DNA from: CAZWDO01 sp964632485 [NCBI: uncultured bacterium]
Lineage (GTDB): Bacteria; JAGOEH01
Assembly (NCBI GenBank): GCA_964632485.1
Contig: CAZWDO010000022.1
Span: 1 to 31,671, forward strand
Length of the DNA stretch: 31,671 nt
Reading direction: 5' to 3'
The notes under the pieces are model-generated. The model made no database searches. It saw only the letters and a program-made list of their open reading frames with translations, and had not been told where the DNA came from. How positions within the stretch are numbered: the stretch's first letter is position 1; each line of letters opens with the position of its first letter. The position numbers and the translations under genes are program-made. Below, in pieces: positions 24,083 through 31,671 of this stretch.

Positions 24083-24850
24083 ATGATCTCTTTTTTGTTG
24101 TTCGGGTTTTATCAGTTATGGAATGATCCCTTAAAAACCGTTTTGGGGTTTGCGCTTTATAATGGAGCGCTTTTGAGTTTTGCGTTTTTTATTTTATATT
24201 TTTTACAGCAGAAAAAAAAAGAGCTGGTAGGAAAAAAATACCTTTTATTGCTGGAACAGGAAAATGAACGATTGAAATTGGAATTAAATAAACGTTATTT
24301 GATGCCGCATACCGTGTTAAACAGCATGATGTCGATCGTTTCCTGGGTTTCTCAGGATACAACCGCGGCAATCTCTCTGATTAACAACCTGGCTGATGAG
24401 TTCCGCGAGATTAACATCCTCAAGGATCAGTCATTGATCCCGTTTGAAAAGGAAATCGCGATTTGCCGCAAACATTTGAACATTATGGCCTGTCGTAAAG
24501 AGATCTGTTATACGTTGATGGTGGAAGGGGAATATTTCAATCTTCAAACTCCTCCTCTCATTATTTACAGTTTGGTGGAAAATGCCTTAAAACATGCCTG
24601 GGGTCCCCACGAATGTGGAACATTTCGGCTTCAAATTAACTGTAACAGGAACTATATCAACCTGCGACTGACGAACAATGTAGGCCATAGTTTCGATTCT
24701 GCATCCAGTGAAGAAACCGGATTCAGCTATAAATATGTGCGTTCCCGGTTGAAACATGCCTTTGGTGATAATTGGAGTCTTGTCCATGCTTTCGAGGATC
24801 CCTTATATATCGTCGCTATTCAATTTCCTTGCAATAGCGAGCTTTCATAA
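24083..24850 (+). CDS. Short LytS-type (His_kinase family) sensor histidine kinase
   Basis: A 255-residue membrane kinase with one clear helix (about 20-41) plus a hydrophobic N-terminus, then a coiled segment and the PF06580 region. The phospho-acceptor motif is LMPHTVLNSM with His76, in place of the usual NPHFLFN. The ATPase part has the N-box VENALKHAW (165-173), a degenerate first G-box (LTNNVGHSF, about 197) and ETGFSYKYVRSRLKHAFG (about 211-228) in place of GxGxGLxNVRxRL. There is no periplasmic sensing domain, so it may sense membrane state, or a partner such as YitT. It is in an operon with the LytTR regulator and convergent with the next gene, 42 bp away. Confidence 0.9.
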   Translation: MISFLLFGFYQLWNDPLKTVLGFALYNGALLSFAFFILYFLQQKKKELVGKKYLLLLEQENERLKLELNKRYLMPHTVLNSMMSIVSWVSQDTTAAISLINNLADEFREINILKDQSLIPFEKEIAICRKHLNIMACRKEICYTLMVEGEYFNLQTPPLIIYSLVENALKHAWGPHECGTFRLQINCNRNYINLRLTNNVGHSFDSASSEETGFSYKYVRSRLKHAFGDNWSLVHAFEDPLYIVAIQFPCNSELS

Positions 24851-24892
24851 TGAGATTGACATTCTCCGGCTTCGAACCCGACAATTCAATGC

Positions 24893-27319
24893 TCAATCCT
24901 TAGGTTTGGCGTCCCGTCCGTCATCCATATCTTTCTGGTATTTTTGCCGGAAATCGTTGATAGTCCAGGAGATGGAAAGCGAAACGGAGCGGCTGCCATT
25001 GTATTTCCGATATGAAGTCGAGATATAATTGGAACCGTAACTTTCATCTTCATAGATGTTTTTTTTGAAAATATCATTCAGATTCAAATTGATTCTCAAC
25101 CGGCGGTCGAAAAACTGACGGGAAAGGGCGATTCCGGTCCAAATCGTTTCCTTTCGTTTTTCAATATGGGTTTTATATCCGGGAGAGTAGTTGCCCCAGA
25201 AACTGAGCGACATATCCCACCAGATGGTAGTGTTGATGGAAAGGTTCAGACTCCAGAAAAATCCATCATAATCGAATGTTTCCGTCAGATAGCTCCCTTT
25301 GTAAATCAGATAATAAAGATTGAAATAAGGAGATATCTGCAGCCATTTTGTTATCGGGAAATACCCGCTCAGATCGACTCCCCAGGTGCGGGCGCTGGCA
25401 AGATTGACAGACTTTCGGAGACTGATCGTGTCGTCCACAATGGTGGTTACCGAGCGATAGTTGTCTTGCGACGAGGTCATGTAGGCTTTTGAATTGAGGG
25501 ATTTCCAGTTGGCGCTGAGTTCCATGACGTGAACATAGATCGGTTTGAGTTGCGGATTGCCCTGATACCAATCGGTGGGTGATATTTTGTTGAGGAATGG
25601 ATTGATATAATAGAGTGATGGGCGGCGGATGCGCCGGGAATAATTGAAACGCAGGCTTTGCTGCGGATTGAAGTTGTAGCCCACAAAGGCGCTGGGGAAG
25701 ATACCGGCATAGCTGTCCCGATTGATTTCTTCGGTATTATAAAGCTTCGATCGAGTGGAAGTGGCCTCAACCCGCAGCCCGAGTTTGAAATCCAGGGATT
25801 TCAGTTTGCGGGTATAGCTGGAATAGGTGGCCCATATTTGTTCCTGATAGCCGAAATCGTTGCTGAGGTTCGTATCGAGTTGCCATTGGGCAAGTGAATC
25901 TGCGGTTTTGGCCGAATACTCCTGCCTACGATCACGAAATGTAAAATGGAATCCCGCTTCGACTTTACCCAATGTTTTAGACGGGTTGACGTAATCCGTG
26001 CGCCAGGTCAGGTAATGGTTGTTCGTATGAGTTTTGCGGACAGAAAAGTTTTGCCGATCGGATGGGTAATAGTAAAACGCGTTATCGGTTAAGTCATTGC
26101 TGGTGTAGTTGTTGTTGTATAGATCAGAGGTGAGTTCATGCCCTTCTTTTCCCGGTTTCCATTTATAGAACAGGCCTTCGCAAATCTGAGTCTGCTTGTA
26201 GGTGGCGCTGTTGCGATTATCGTACTCCAATTGAGCCGAGCTGTCGCTTTCACCCTGGAATTCGCCGGTGAAGCCGTTATTGTTTGAGCGGTTGTAATTG
26301 CCCTCGATGGATGCAGTCAATGAATGCCGCGGGTTCAAATCGCAATCAACTCCCAGCTTGGCGTTTTGTCCCGTGTAACTTCCATCCGATTTCCCTTGGG
26401 AACGTCGGAAATCAGTTCCTGCGTCCCCCCAGGTCAGTCGCGTCGAATTCGAAGTGGATTCAAATACCGAACGGTAAAGTGAATAATCAGCGAAAAAATT
26501 CCAATTGTTTTTTTTGTAGTTGAAGATATAGCCGCCGTGGAGGCCATCATTCGTATTGCCGCCGAGATTGACCCGGCCGTTGTAGCTGGGCAGCTCGCTT
26601 TTTTTTTGAATGATGTTGATGATGCCGGCGTCGCCTTCGGGGTCATAGCGCGCGGAAGGGGTGGTGATGACTTCGATTTTGTCAATCATGGCCGCCGGCA
26701 TCTGTTCCAGCAGCCGGCTGTCGCCTAGCATCGGCTTACCGTCCATGAGGATAGTCACTCCCGAACGTCCCTGGATGCTGATGGCGTTGTTTAAATCAAC
26801 CGTTATCGACGGCGTCATTTTCAGGACGTCGATGACAGTTCCGCCGGCCGCTACCGGCATCTTGTCCACATTGACTACGCGTTTGTCGATCAGGTTTTCG
26901 ATGGTTGGTTTGGCTGATTCCACCTCCACGGCTTGTATGTCGAAGGCCTTGGCCGTTAGCGAAATTTGTCCCAAATTGAGAAATCCGATATTCATCTGTT
27001 GAGCTTTCAATTCGATGCTGTCTTTTTGCCAGGGTTCATAACCCATAAAGGTGATGCGCAGCCGGTACTGGCCAAACGGTACGTCATTGAGCGAAAAATT
27101 GCCCAGAGTGTCGCTGGCGGCGCCAGTGATAATCGAATCGCCGGCCAACGGATAGATCAGGACGTTAGCGTAGGGAATTGGGATTCGCGCGGCAGAATCG
27201 ACCACGCCGCCCATGATCATCCCCGTGCCGGGTTTGGGTATATCCGGCGGCTGCGCGAATATGCCATGGATGACGAATAAATAGGCTGCAAAGATAACCG
27301 CCGCGGACAGTTTTCTCAT
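24893..27319 (-). CDS. TonB-dependent-receptor-like outer-membrane barrel (OMP_b-brl_3 type)
   Basis: An 808-residue protein: signal peptide (1-22), carboxypeptidase-regulatory-like domain (about 34-118: GGVVDSAARIPIPYANVLIY, DTLGNFSLNDVPFGQY), plug-like domain (about 135-245: VIDVLKMTPSITVDLNNAIS, VTILMDGKPML, YDPEGDAGIINIIQKK) and a large barrel of the PF14905 kind (FNYSRRIRRPSLYYINPFLN). The end is a charged tail (DDGRDAKPKD) after the last strand, not a terminal aromatic residue, as is common in this subgroup. Its start overlaps the stop of the TlpA-like gene in an ATGA, so the two are coupled. No SusD gene is nearby. The substrate cannot be read from sequence. Confidence 0.9.
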   Translation of the reverse strand: MRKLSAAVIFAAYLFVIHGIFAQPPDIPKPGTGMIMGGVVDSAARIPIPYANVLIYPLAGDSIITGAASDTLGNFSLNDVPFGQYRLRITFMGYEPWQKDSIELKAQQMNIGFLNLGQISLTAKAFDIQAVEVESAKPTIENLIDKRVVNVDKMPVAAGGTVIDVLKMTPSITVDLNNAISIQGRSGVTILMDGKPMLGDSRLLEQMPAAMIDKIEVITTPSARYDPEGDAGIINIIQKKSELPSYNGRVNLGGNTNDGLHGGYIFNYKKNNWNFFADYSLYRSVFESTSNSTRLTWGDAGTDFRRSQGKSDGSYTGQNAKLGVDCDLNPRHSLTASIEGNYNRSNNNGFTGEFQGESDSSAQLEYDNRNSATYKQTQICEGLFYKWKPGKEGHELTSDLYNNNYTSNDLTDNAFYYYPSDRQNFSVRKTHTNNHYLTWRTDYVNPSKTLGKVEAGFHFTFRDRRQEYSAKTADSLAQWQLDTNLSNDFGYQEQIWATYSSYTRKLKSLDFKLGLRVEATSTRSKLYNTEEINRDSYAGIFPSAFVGYNFNPQQSLRFNYSRRIRRPSLYYINPFLNKISPTDWYQGNPQLKPIYVHVMELSANWKSLNSKAYMTSSQDNYRSVTTIVDDTISLRKSVNLASARTWGVDLSGYFPITKWLQISPYFNLYYLIYKGSYLTETFDYDGFFWSLNLSINTTIWWDMSLSFWGNYSPGYKTHIEKRKETIWTGIALSRQFFDRRLRINLNLNDIFKKNIYEDESYGSNYISTSYRKYNGSRSVSLSISWTINDFRQKYQKDMDDGRDAKPKD

Positions 27320-28581
27320 TTACGTATCCTTTCAGATCGACTGGCTACGATTTTTCCGTCGCCGTCGATCAGGTAGAGAGTAGGCCAGCCGAAAACCTTG
27401 TAGAGCGAGTGCAGTTCCTTGATGGTGGCGTCCAGCACTACGTTCCAGGCCATTTCATGTTCAGTCGCAAACTGTTTGACCTCCTCGCTGTTTTTATTGG
27501 CGGTGAAGGCGTCGGCGCTGATGCTGATGATCTCCAGTCCCTGGTCGTGGTATTTTTGATAGGCCTCTTTCAGCTTGGGAATGAAGGCTTTGCAAGGGCC
27601 GCACCAGGTCGCCCAGAATTCCAGCAGCACCACCTTGCCCTTGAGCGCCGAGAGCTGGATGGCGCGTCCATCCAGGTCCGTGGCGGAAAAATCGGGCGCT
27701 GGCTTTCCCAGAATTTCCATGGCGAATTTTACGGATGCTTCTTGTTCCTTTTGGGCAGCCAGTTTTTCCTGGTAGTATTTATTGAGGGTCGCGTCCCGCT
27801 TTTCTTCACAGGTGAGGGCCATGGTCGCCATGAAAATCGAGTCGGACTGGTTGAGAACTGGATAGATTTTATTGGATATCGATTGAGCCAGGCTGCGGTA
27901 AAATGCCAAATGGACGCCGGCCTGGTAGTTGAGGGCCGCTTCGCGCTCCATGCCCGCGCGTTGGAACTCGTCGCCGCGACTCAGGGCCTCATCGCGAAAA
28001 ATCATCAGCGAATCGAAGGCCAAAGCGTTATGGAGCGAAAGGCGCAGTATCCAACAGGGGATCAGCGCCATAAAATTGTCGGGATAATCAGCCAGTTCCT
28101 CCCGGATAAGGGCGTAGCGTTCCGCTTCTCCCATGCCGGCCATGAACATGAAGTCGAGTTTGCGGTAGCGGGCGTTGCGCACCGGTTTGCCATCCTCGCC
28201 GTTTATATATTCCAGAAAGGTCAGTTTTTGGTTATAATCGCTGGTTTTGCCATCTGTAATATAGTATGAGAGCAGCGCGGCATCCTGGGGTATCTCGATA
28301 GCGGCTGTCCATACTTTGCCTTCTTTTTTCATCGCCATGCGTTGCGCGCGGCCGGAGTCCGGCTCCAACACATTCAGAAACATATTGTCCGATCCCTGCG
28401 ATTGATAGCGCTTGGTTCCCCAATAGTCGAACACCCACACCACCTCGAGCTTCGCCGGCTTTTTGAATACTTTGTACTGCTCGGCATCATAGCGGATGGT
28501 GAAGGGTTTTCCGGCTTGCGGCAGGGTTTGCGCTCCCAGGGTTGCGATCAGCAACGCCCAAATGCTTAAAAATCGTCGCAT
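27316..28581 (-). CDS. Exported TlpA-like thioredoxin-domain protein with N-terminal extension
   Basis: A 421-residue protein: signal peptide (MRRFLSIWALLIATLGAQ), an Ig-like domain (about 25-130), a mostly helical middle region (about 130-285) and a C-terminal TlpA/AhpC-type thioredoxin domain (about 290-421) with FWATWCGPC (Cys327 and Cys330) and the cis-Pro motif GWPTLY. It is a periplasmic thiol-disulfide reductase or a thiol-based partner of the following barrel protein. The frame extends upstream to 28644, but the ATG at 28581 has GAAAGGA seven bases before it and begins a good signal peptide. It is promoter-proximal in a two-gene operon with the TonB-dependent barrel (ATGA overlap), a pairing also known in Bacteroidetes. 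Confidence 0.9.
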   Translation of the reverse strand: MRRFLSIWALLIATLGAQTLPQAGKPFTIRYDAEQYKVFKKPAKLEVVWVFDYWGTKRYQSQGSDNMFLNVLEPDSGRAQRMAMKKEGKVWTAAIEIPQDAALLSYYITDGKTSDYNQKLTFLEYINGEDGKPVRNARYRKLDFMFMAGMGEAERYALIREELADYPDNFMALIPCWILRLSLHNALAFDSLMIFRDEALSRGDEFQRAGMEREAALNYQAGVHLAFYRSLAQSISNKIYPVLNQSDSIFMATMALTCEEKRDATLNKYYQEKLAAQKEQEASVKFAMEILGKPAPDFSATDLDGRAIQLSALKGKVVLLEFWATWCGPCKAFIPKLKEAYQKYHDQGLEIISISADAFTANKNSEEVKQFATEHEMAWNVVLDATIKELHSLYKVFGWPTLYLIDGDGKIVASRSERIRK

Positions 28582-28660
28582 GAGAGTTCCTTTCTCATGA
28601 AGGGTTGAAAAGAGTGGGTTGAAAACAATTTTGCCTGGCCACAATGAAATTCAATTTCAT

Positions 28661-28689
28661 ATTGTACTAAATAATTAATTGCTTGTCAA
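28661..28689 (-). promoter_or_regulatory. Sigma-70-like promoter of the TlpA/TonB-barrel operon
   Basis: Minus-strand TTGACA (28684-28689), 17 bp, TACAAT (28661-28666). It overlaps the 3' end of the TonB-like remnant, and the transcript starts about 75 bp before the TlpA-like start codon. Confidence 0.68.
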
Positions 28690-28938
28690 GTTTATTTTAT
28701 ATTGAACGATGAACTTTAAATTATCTGCTAGTTCCTGCCGCTCCAGTTCCTGTTTGTCGGGTGGCAGAAAATAGTAAAATTCGATCAGAGCACCGGCGTT
28801 GTACAGGCTTAGGCTGAACGCGGCGGCCACACAACCGGATTCCCCGATTGTATTTTTAACAACGATAATTTGATCAGCGATGACTTTTCCATCAGTTCCT
28901 ATGGGTACACGCAGCCATATATCACCCTCGATCCCCAA
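28675..28938 (-). pseudogene. Remnant of a TonB C-terminal domain
   Basis: 87 residues open with GIEGDIWLRVPIGTDGKVI followed by ADQIIVVKNT and end with ALIEFYYFLPPD, matching the beta-strand order of the TonB C-terminal domain (GxVxVxVxIxxdGxVxxxxVxxS ... vxxxFxLp). The conserved helix and FKPA-like turn are poorly kept (FSLSLYNAG). The frame is closed by TGA immediately before a TTG that would have to serve as start, and the next frame reads EYLIG just upstream, as if a frameshift removed a YPExxRxxGIEG-type beginning. No membrane anchor or Pro-rich linker exists, and the DHOD-like gene ends 33 bp upstream. It may be a decayed energy partner for the adjacent TonB-dependent barrel. Confidence 0.5.
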
Positions 28939-28971
28939 TCAAGTATTCATCGATCACTTGGAGTATGATTA

Positions 28972-29952
28972 TCAGTCGATACCGACCAACGCCTGGATAT
29001 ACTGGATACGCTCATACGCATCGGGATGCTGGCTGCAAAGCTGGTTCAATTTTCCCTGAAACTCGCAAATTTGCTGGTAATTCTTTTTCTTCATCCACTC
29101 ATCTAATTGCGCGAGAATTCGACCGATTTGATCGGGTCCGTTAATGAAAAGAGTGGAGCAGAGTTGCGCCGTTTTTGCGCCTGCCAGCAAAACCTTGATA
29201 ACATCCGCGCCACTATGGATTCCTGTCGTAGCGGCTAAATCGCAGTTCACTTTATGGCTCATCAGCGCGATCCAGCGTAAAGCCAGATGGAGTTCCGCGG
29301 AGGTACTAAGCAGATATCCCGGTTTCAGTTTTTCCAGTTCGACATCAATATCAAATTGGTAAAACCGGTTAAAAAGGACAACGGCATCTACTCCCAATTG
29401 ATCTAATTTTTTTAAGAAATTGGGTAGGGATGAGAAATAGAAACCCAGTTTAACCGCGATGGGAATTGAGATGGTTTTTTTTACTTTTTCAATTGTTTTT
29501 AAGTATTGGGCCTCAATAGATGGCCCGTCAATATCAGGATCGAAAGGGATAAACGCGATATTGAGTTCCAGTCCATCAGCGCCGGCGGCGGCAATTTTGG
29601 CGGCATAATCAGACCATTGTTTGGGATTAATACAGTTTATACTGGCGATAATTGGAATGCTAATTTCCTTTTTAGCTCGGGAGATGAGTTCCAAGTATTC
29701 CCGCGGCCCGAATTCACTGCTGATATGTTCAATATAGTCATAAGCTTCCGTATGAAAACCGGAAAAGGAATCGGTTCGGTACGATTCGACCTCGGCCTCC
29801 AACTGTTCTTCAAAGAGTGATTTTAGAACAATCGCGGCAGCCCCGGCGGCGACGAGGCTTTTAATCCCGGTAATATCTTTAGCTAAACTGCTGCTGGATA
29901 CAATTAATGGATTTTTCAGGGTCAATCCCATATACTGAGTTGTTAAATCCAT
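28972..29952 (-). CDS. Dihydroorotate-dehydrogenase-like flavoprotein
   Basis: A 326-residue FMN-binding TIM-barrel protein of the dihydroorotate dehydrogenase superfamily: MDLTTQYMGLTLKNPLIVSSS at the N-terminus, IPIIASINC (about 98-106), ADGLELNIAF (about 124-133), IPIAVKLG (about 163-170), and a phosphate-binding end LAATTGIHSGADVIKVLLAGA. It differs from true PyrD enzymes in the active-site loop (ELNIAFIPF in place of the usual NxSCPN), and the catalytic Cys or Ser of that loop is not evident, so orotate synthesis is doubtful; such proteins are usually annotated as DHOD-like. AAAGGAG lies before the ATG. It is 129 bp after the acylphosphatase gene and probably in the same transcript. Confidence 0.88.
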   Translation of the reverse strand: MDLTTQYMGLTLKNPLIVSSSSLAKDITGIKSLVAAGAAAIVLKSLFEEQLEAEVESYRTDSFSGFHTEAYDYIEHISSEFGPREYLELISRAKKEISIPIIASINCINPKQWSDYAAKIAAAGADGLELNIAFIPFDPDIDGPSIEAQYLKTIEKVKKTISIPIAVKLGFYFSSLPNFLKKLDQLGVDAVVLFNRFYQFDIDVELEKLKPGYLLSTSAELHLALRWIALMSHKVNCDLAATTGIHSGADVIKVLLAGAKTAQLCSTLFINGPDQIGRILAQLDEWMKKKNYQQICEFQGKLNQLCSQHPDAYERIQYIQALVGID

Positions 29953-30062
29953 ATCATACTCCTTTCATGAAAAATTGGATATTTCACATTCATTTCAGAA
30001 AGCGATCATTTTAGTTAAGCCGACGGCCTCATCATCGAAGGTTGAAGGTTCTGGCGGGTTTT

Positions 30063-30081
30063 CGCGCTGAACTTCAGCGCG
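30063..30081. other. Palindrome abutting the acylphosphatase stop codon
   Basis: CGCGCTGAA (30063-30071), one base, TTCAGCGCG (30073-30081) form a strong hairpin that begins directly after the TAA. No T-run follows on the minus strand, so it is not a standard terminator; it may protect or process the transcript. Its core (CAGCGCG) also occurs in the terminator palindrome at 17511-17530. Confidence 0.6.
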
Positions 30082-30360
30082 TTAAAATCGAATTTCAAAT
30101 GCGGGCAAATCTCCGAGGTATTCGTCATATTGAACGGCGGTTTGCTCAACATGGGCAAAGGAAGGGCCTCGTTTGATCTTTTCGATAAATAGATCCAGAT
30201 TGCGGGAATCACCTTCCGCTTCGATCAGGACGCTTCCATCTATTTGATTTTTGGCATACCCATTCAGCCCGAGTGAATTACCCAGTTTTTCCGCATAGTA
30301 GCGGAATCCAACTCCCTGTACGCGTCCGAATACTGTGACCATGGCTCTTTGTCTTATCAT
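30082..30360 (-). CDS. acyP: Acylphosphatase
   Basis: A 92-residue cytoplasmic enzyme hydrolysing acyl phosphates. The signature VFGRVQGVGFRYYAEKLG contains the phosphate-binding Arg20, and GLNGYAKNQIDGSV contains catalytic Asn38; the C-terminal strand ends FEIRF. Length and motifs are standard, so it should be active. It starts 21 bp after the NamZ gene and is probably co-transcribed with it. A hairpin follows the stop codon immediately. The link with cell-wall hydrolysis is probably coincidental. Confidence 0.96.
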   Translation of the reverse strand: MIRQRAMVTVFGRVQGVGFRYYAEKLGNSLGLNGYAKNQIDGSVLIEAEGDSRNLDLFIEKIKRGPSFAHVEQTAVQYDEYLGDLPAFEIRF

Positions 30361-30381
30361 GATTGACCTCCCGGTTAGATA

Positions 30382-31617
30382 TCAGGGATATAGCAGGTAT
30401 TTCTTACGGGTTTCCTTGAATTGATCCAGTTGCGCTTGATAGCTTTGGATGATCTGATCCACTCCTTTTTGTTCGATAATCCAGGTATGAATCTGATCGG
30501 ATCCGATTACTTTAATAAAGAGGGATTTTTTTAAGGCGTCTTTAGGAATTTCCAGAAAATTCTGATTGGGATAAAGTTTTTGGATCGCGTCGAATATATG
30601 AAGTTGGATCTGGAAGGGATAGAATTTTGTTTTATCGGTTATAATCAGTTGGACACCTTGGCAATCCTGGTCCTTAAATTTTCCGTAAAAGGGTCGGAAT
30701 CCGGCGGGTCGCCAGTAAACGCCTGGAATATGTCGCTGGGTGAGCTCCCGGGCGAGTTCGCCGCTATTTATCCAGGGGGCTCCAACGTATTCAAAGGGTT
30801 GAGTGTAACCCACTCCCTCGCAAACGGTTTTCAATTCGCCCAAAATACCGGTAGCGCCGCAATAATAGGCGCTTTCATAACGAGGAATATGTGGTGACGG
30901 GGGAATCCAGACCCGTCCGGTATTGCCGAAATCCATCTCATGATTGTATCCTTCCATGGGGATCACCGTCAGTTTGCAATGGATTCCAAATTCCTGATTA
31001 AACAATTGGGCCAACTCCCCGGGGGTCATGCCATAGATATAGGGTATCGGGAACATGCCCACAAACGAACTGAATTTTGTATCCAGGATGTTTCCATCCA
31101 CCATATTGCCGTATAGAGCGATCGGGCGATCCAGTACGACAAATTCGAGCTGGTTCTCTGACGCGGCTTGCATAGCTTGAGCCATGGTGTAGATATAGGT
31201 GTAGCCGCGATTGCCGATATCCTGAATGTCATAGACCAGCATATCTAGCCCTTCCAACATTTTATCGGTCGGTTTGTGGGTTTTTCCATAGAGACTGAAT
31301 ACTGGCAACCCTGTTTGTTCATCAGTTTGGTCTTCCACCTTCTGGCCCGCATGGGCGTCTCCCCGTAAACCGTGTTCAGGGCCGAATAGTTTACTTAATT
31401 TAACTGCTTTAAGTTTGAATAGAGCATCGACAGTAGATTCAAGTTCGCTTGTAATTCCGGTGGCATTGGTGATCAGACCGATCCGTTTTCCGAGAAAATT
31501 CTTGTAATCACTTTCGATAAATCTGTCAACTCCATAGCGAAAGCTATTCTGTGCCCAGCTCATTTGGCATAAACTTAAAATAATCATGCTAATGGTTCCA
31601 ATGATAAACAGGCGCAT
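30382..31617 (-). CDS. namZ: Exo-beta-N-acetylmuramidase NamZ (DUF1343)
   Basis: A 411-residue exported protein with a signal peptide (MRLFIIGTISMIILSLCQMSWA) and the DUF1343 family blocks: GKRIGLITNATGI (about 43-55), LFGPEHGLRGDAHAG (about 77-91), VYDIQDIGNRGYTYIYTM (about 127-144), VLDRPIALYG and WIPPSPHIPR (about 239-248), GYTQPFEYVGAPWI. NamZ removes terminal N-acetylmuramic acid from peptidoglycan fragments (GH171), which fits wall recycling or scavenging. AAAGGAG lies nine bases before the ATG, and a TATAAT-like box at 31641-31646 is close to the window edge. No MurNAc transport or kinase genes are visible within the window. Confidence 0.93.
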   Translation of the reverse strand: MRLFIIGTISMIILSLCQMSWAQNSFRYGVDRFIESDYKNFLGKRIGLITNATGITSELESTVDALFKLKAVKLSKLFGPEHGLRGDAHAGQKVEDQTDEQTGLPVFSLYGKTHKPTDKMLEGLDMLVYDIQDIGNRGYTYIYTMAQAMQAASENQLEFVVLDRPIALYGNMVDGNILDTKFSSFVGMFPIPYIYGMTPGELAQLFNQEFGIHCKLTVIPMEGYNHEMDFGNTGRVWIPPSPHIPRYESAYYCGATGILGELKTVCEGVGYTQPFEYVGAPWINSGELARELTQRHIPGVYWRPAGFRPFYGKFKDQDCQGVQLIITDKTKFYPFQIQLHIFDAIQKLYPNQNFLEIPKDALKKSLFIKVIGSDQIHTWIIEQKGVDQIIQSYQAQLDQFKETRKKYLLYP

Positions 31618-31640
31618 ATCCGGCTCCTTTGTCGGTTAGT

Positions 31641-31646
31641 ATTATA
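31641..31646 (-). promoter_or_regulatory. Probable -10 box of the namZ operon
   Basis: TATAAT on the minus strand at 31641-31646, 24 bp upstream of the start codon. The -35 region is at the window edge; TTGTGG at 31666-31671 would be 19 bp away, which is long, so the promoter is only partly supported. Confidence 0.4.
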
Positions 31647-31671
31647 CCTTAAAATAGTCGCGGTACCACAA

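Overview
The window looks like chromosome from a member of the FCB superphylum outside the classical Bacteroidetes (Calditrichota/KSB1/Marinimicrobia-like); this is inferred. The grounds are a PorV/PorQ-type outer-membrane protein, C-terminal domains of the type IX secretion sorting kind, two TonB-dependent barrels with carboxypeptidase-regulatory N-terminal domains but no SusD, ligand-sensing beta-propellers, a DUF1343/NamZ hydrolase and a dihydroorotate-dehydrogenase-like protein. Promoters are unlike the Bacteroidetes type: several genes are preceded by TTGACA or TTGATT, 16-17 bp and a TATAAT-like box. Nearly all genes are on the minus strand; only the LytTR regulator/kinase pair is on the plus strand.

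Layout from left to right. 1-844: gene debris (an unidentified minus-strand fragment and a middle piece of an AAA-ATPase/PD-(D/E)XK protein). 925-4781: a large periplasmic propeller joined to a cytoplasmic PP2C (SpoIIE) phosphatase, with its promoter and a 15-bp triple repeat in the leader. 5167-17415: a co-directional cluster that, read in its own direction, is RpiR regulator, TonB-dependent receptor, secreted FN3/sorting-domain protein, PorV, [repeat cluster], secreted cyanophycinase-like protein, NhaC-family transporter, small propeller, [repeat cluster], isoaspartyl dipeptidase. 17511-22253: a GGDEF protein, then an NMT1-type binding lipoprotein followed by a membrane PAS/GAF sensor with no output domain. 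22320-24850: a YitT-family membrane protein divergent from a LytTR regulator/LytS-like kinase pair. 24893-28689: a TlpA-like thioredoxin protein translationally coupled to a second TonB-dependent barrel, with a TonB C-terminal remnant at its promoter. 28972-31617: NamZ, acylphosphatase and a dihydroorotate-dehydrogenase-like enzyme.

The most interesting unit is the 5-17 kb cluster. A cyanophycinase-like S51 peptidase with signal peptide and sorting domain, plus a cytoplasmic isoaspartyl dipeptidase, are the two steps needed to turn extracellular cyanophycin or other beta-aspartyl peptides into free amino acids. The TonB receptor/PorV/secreted-protein group and the NhaC-family carrier could supply export and uptake, and the RpiR repressor at the head of the cluster has a promoter with an inverted-repeat operator just downstream of its -10 box. 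Two departures at active-site positions (Glu155 for the bridging Lys in the dipeptidase, no Glu at the expected triad position in the peptidase) leave the exact substrate open. A second interesting unit is the binding-lipoprotein/output-less sensor pair near a stand-alone GGDEF protein.
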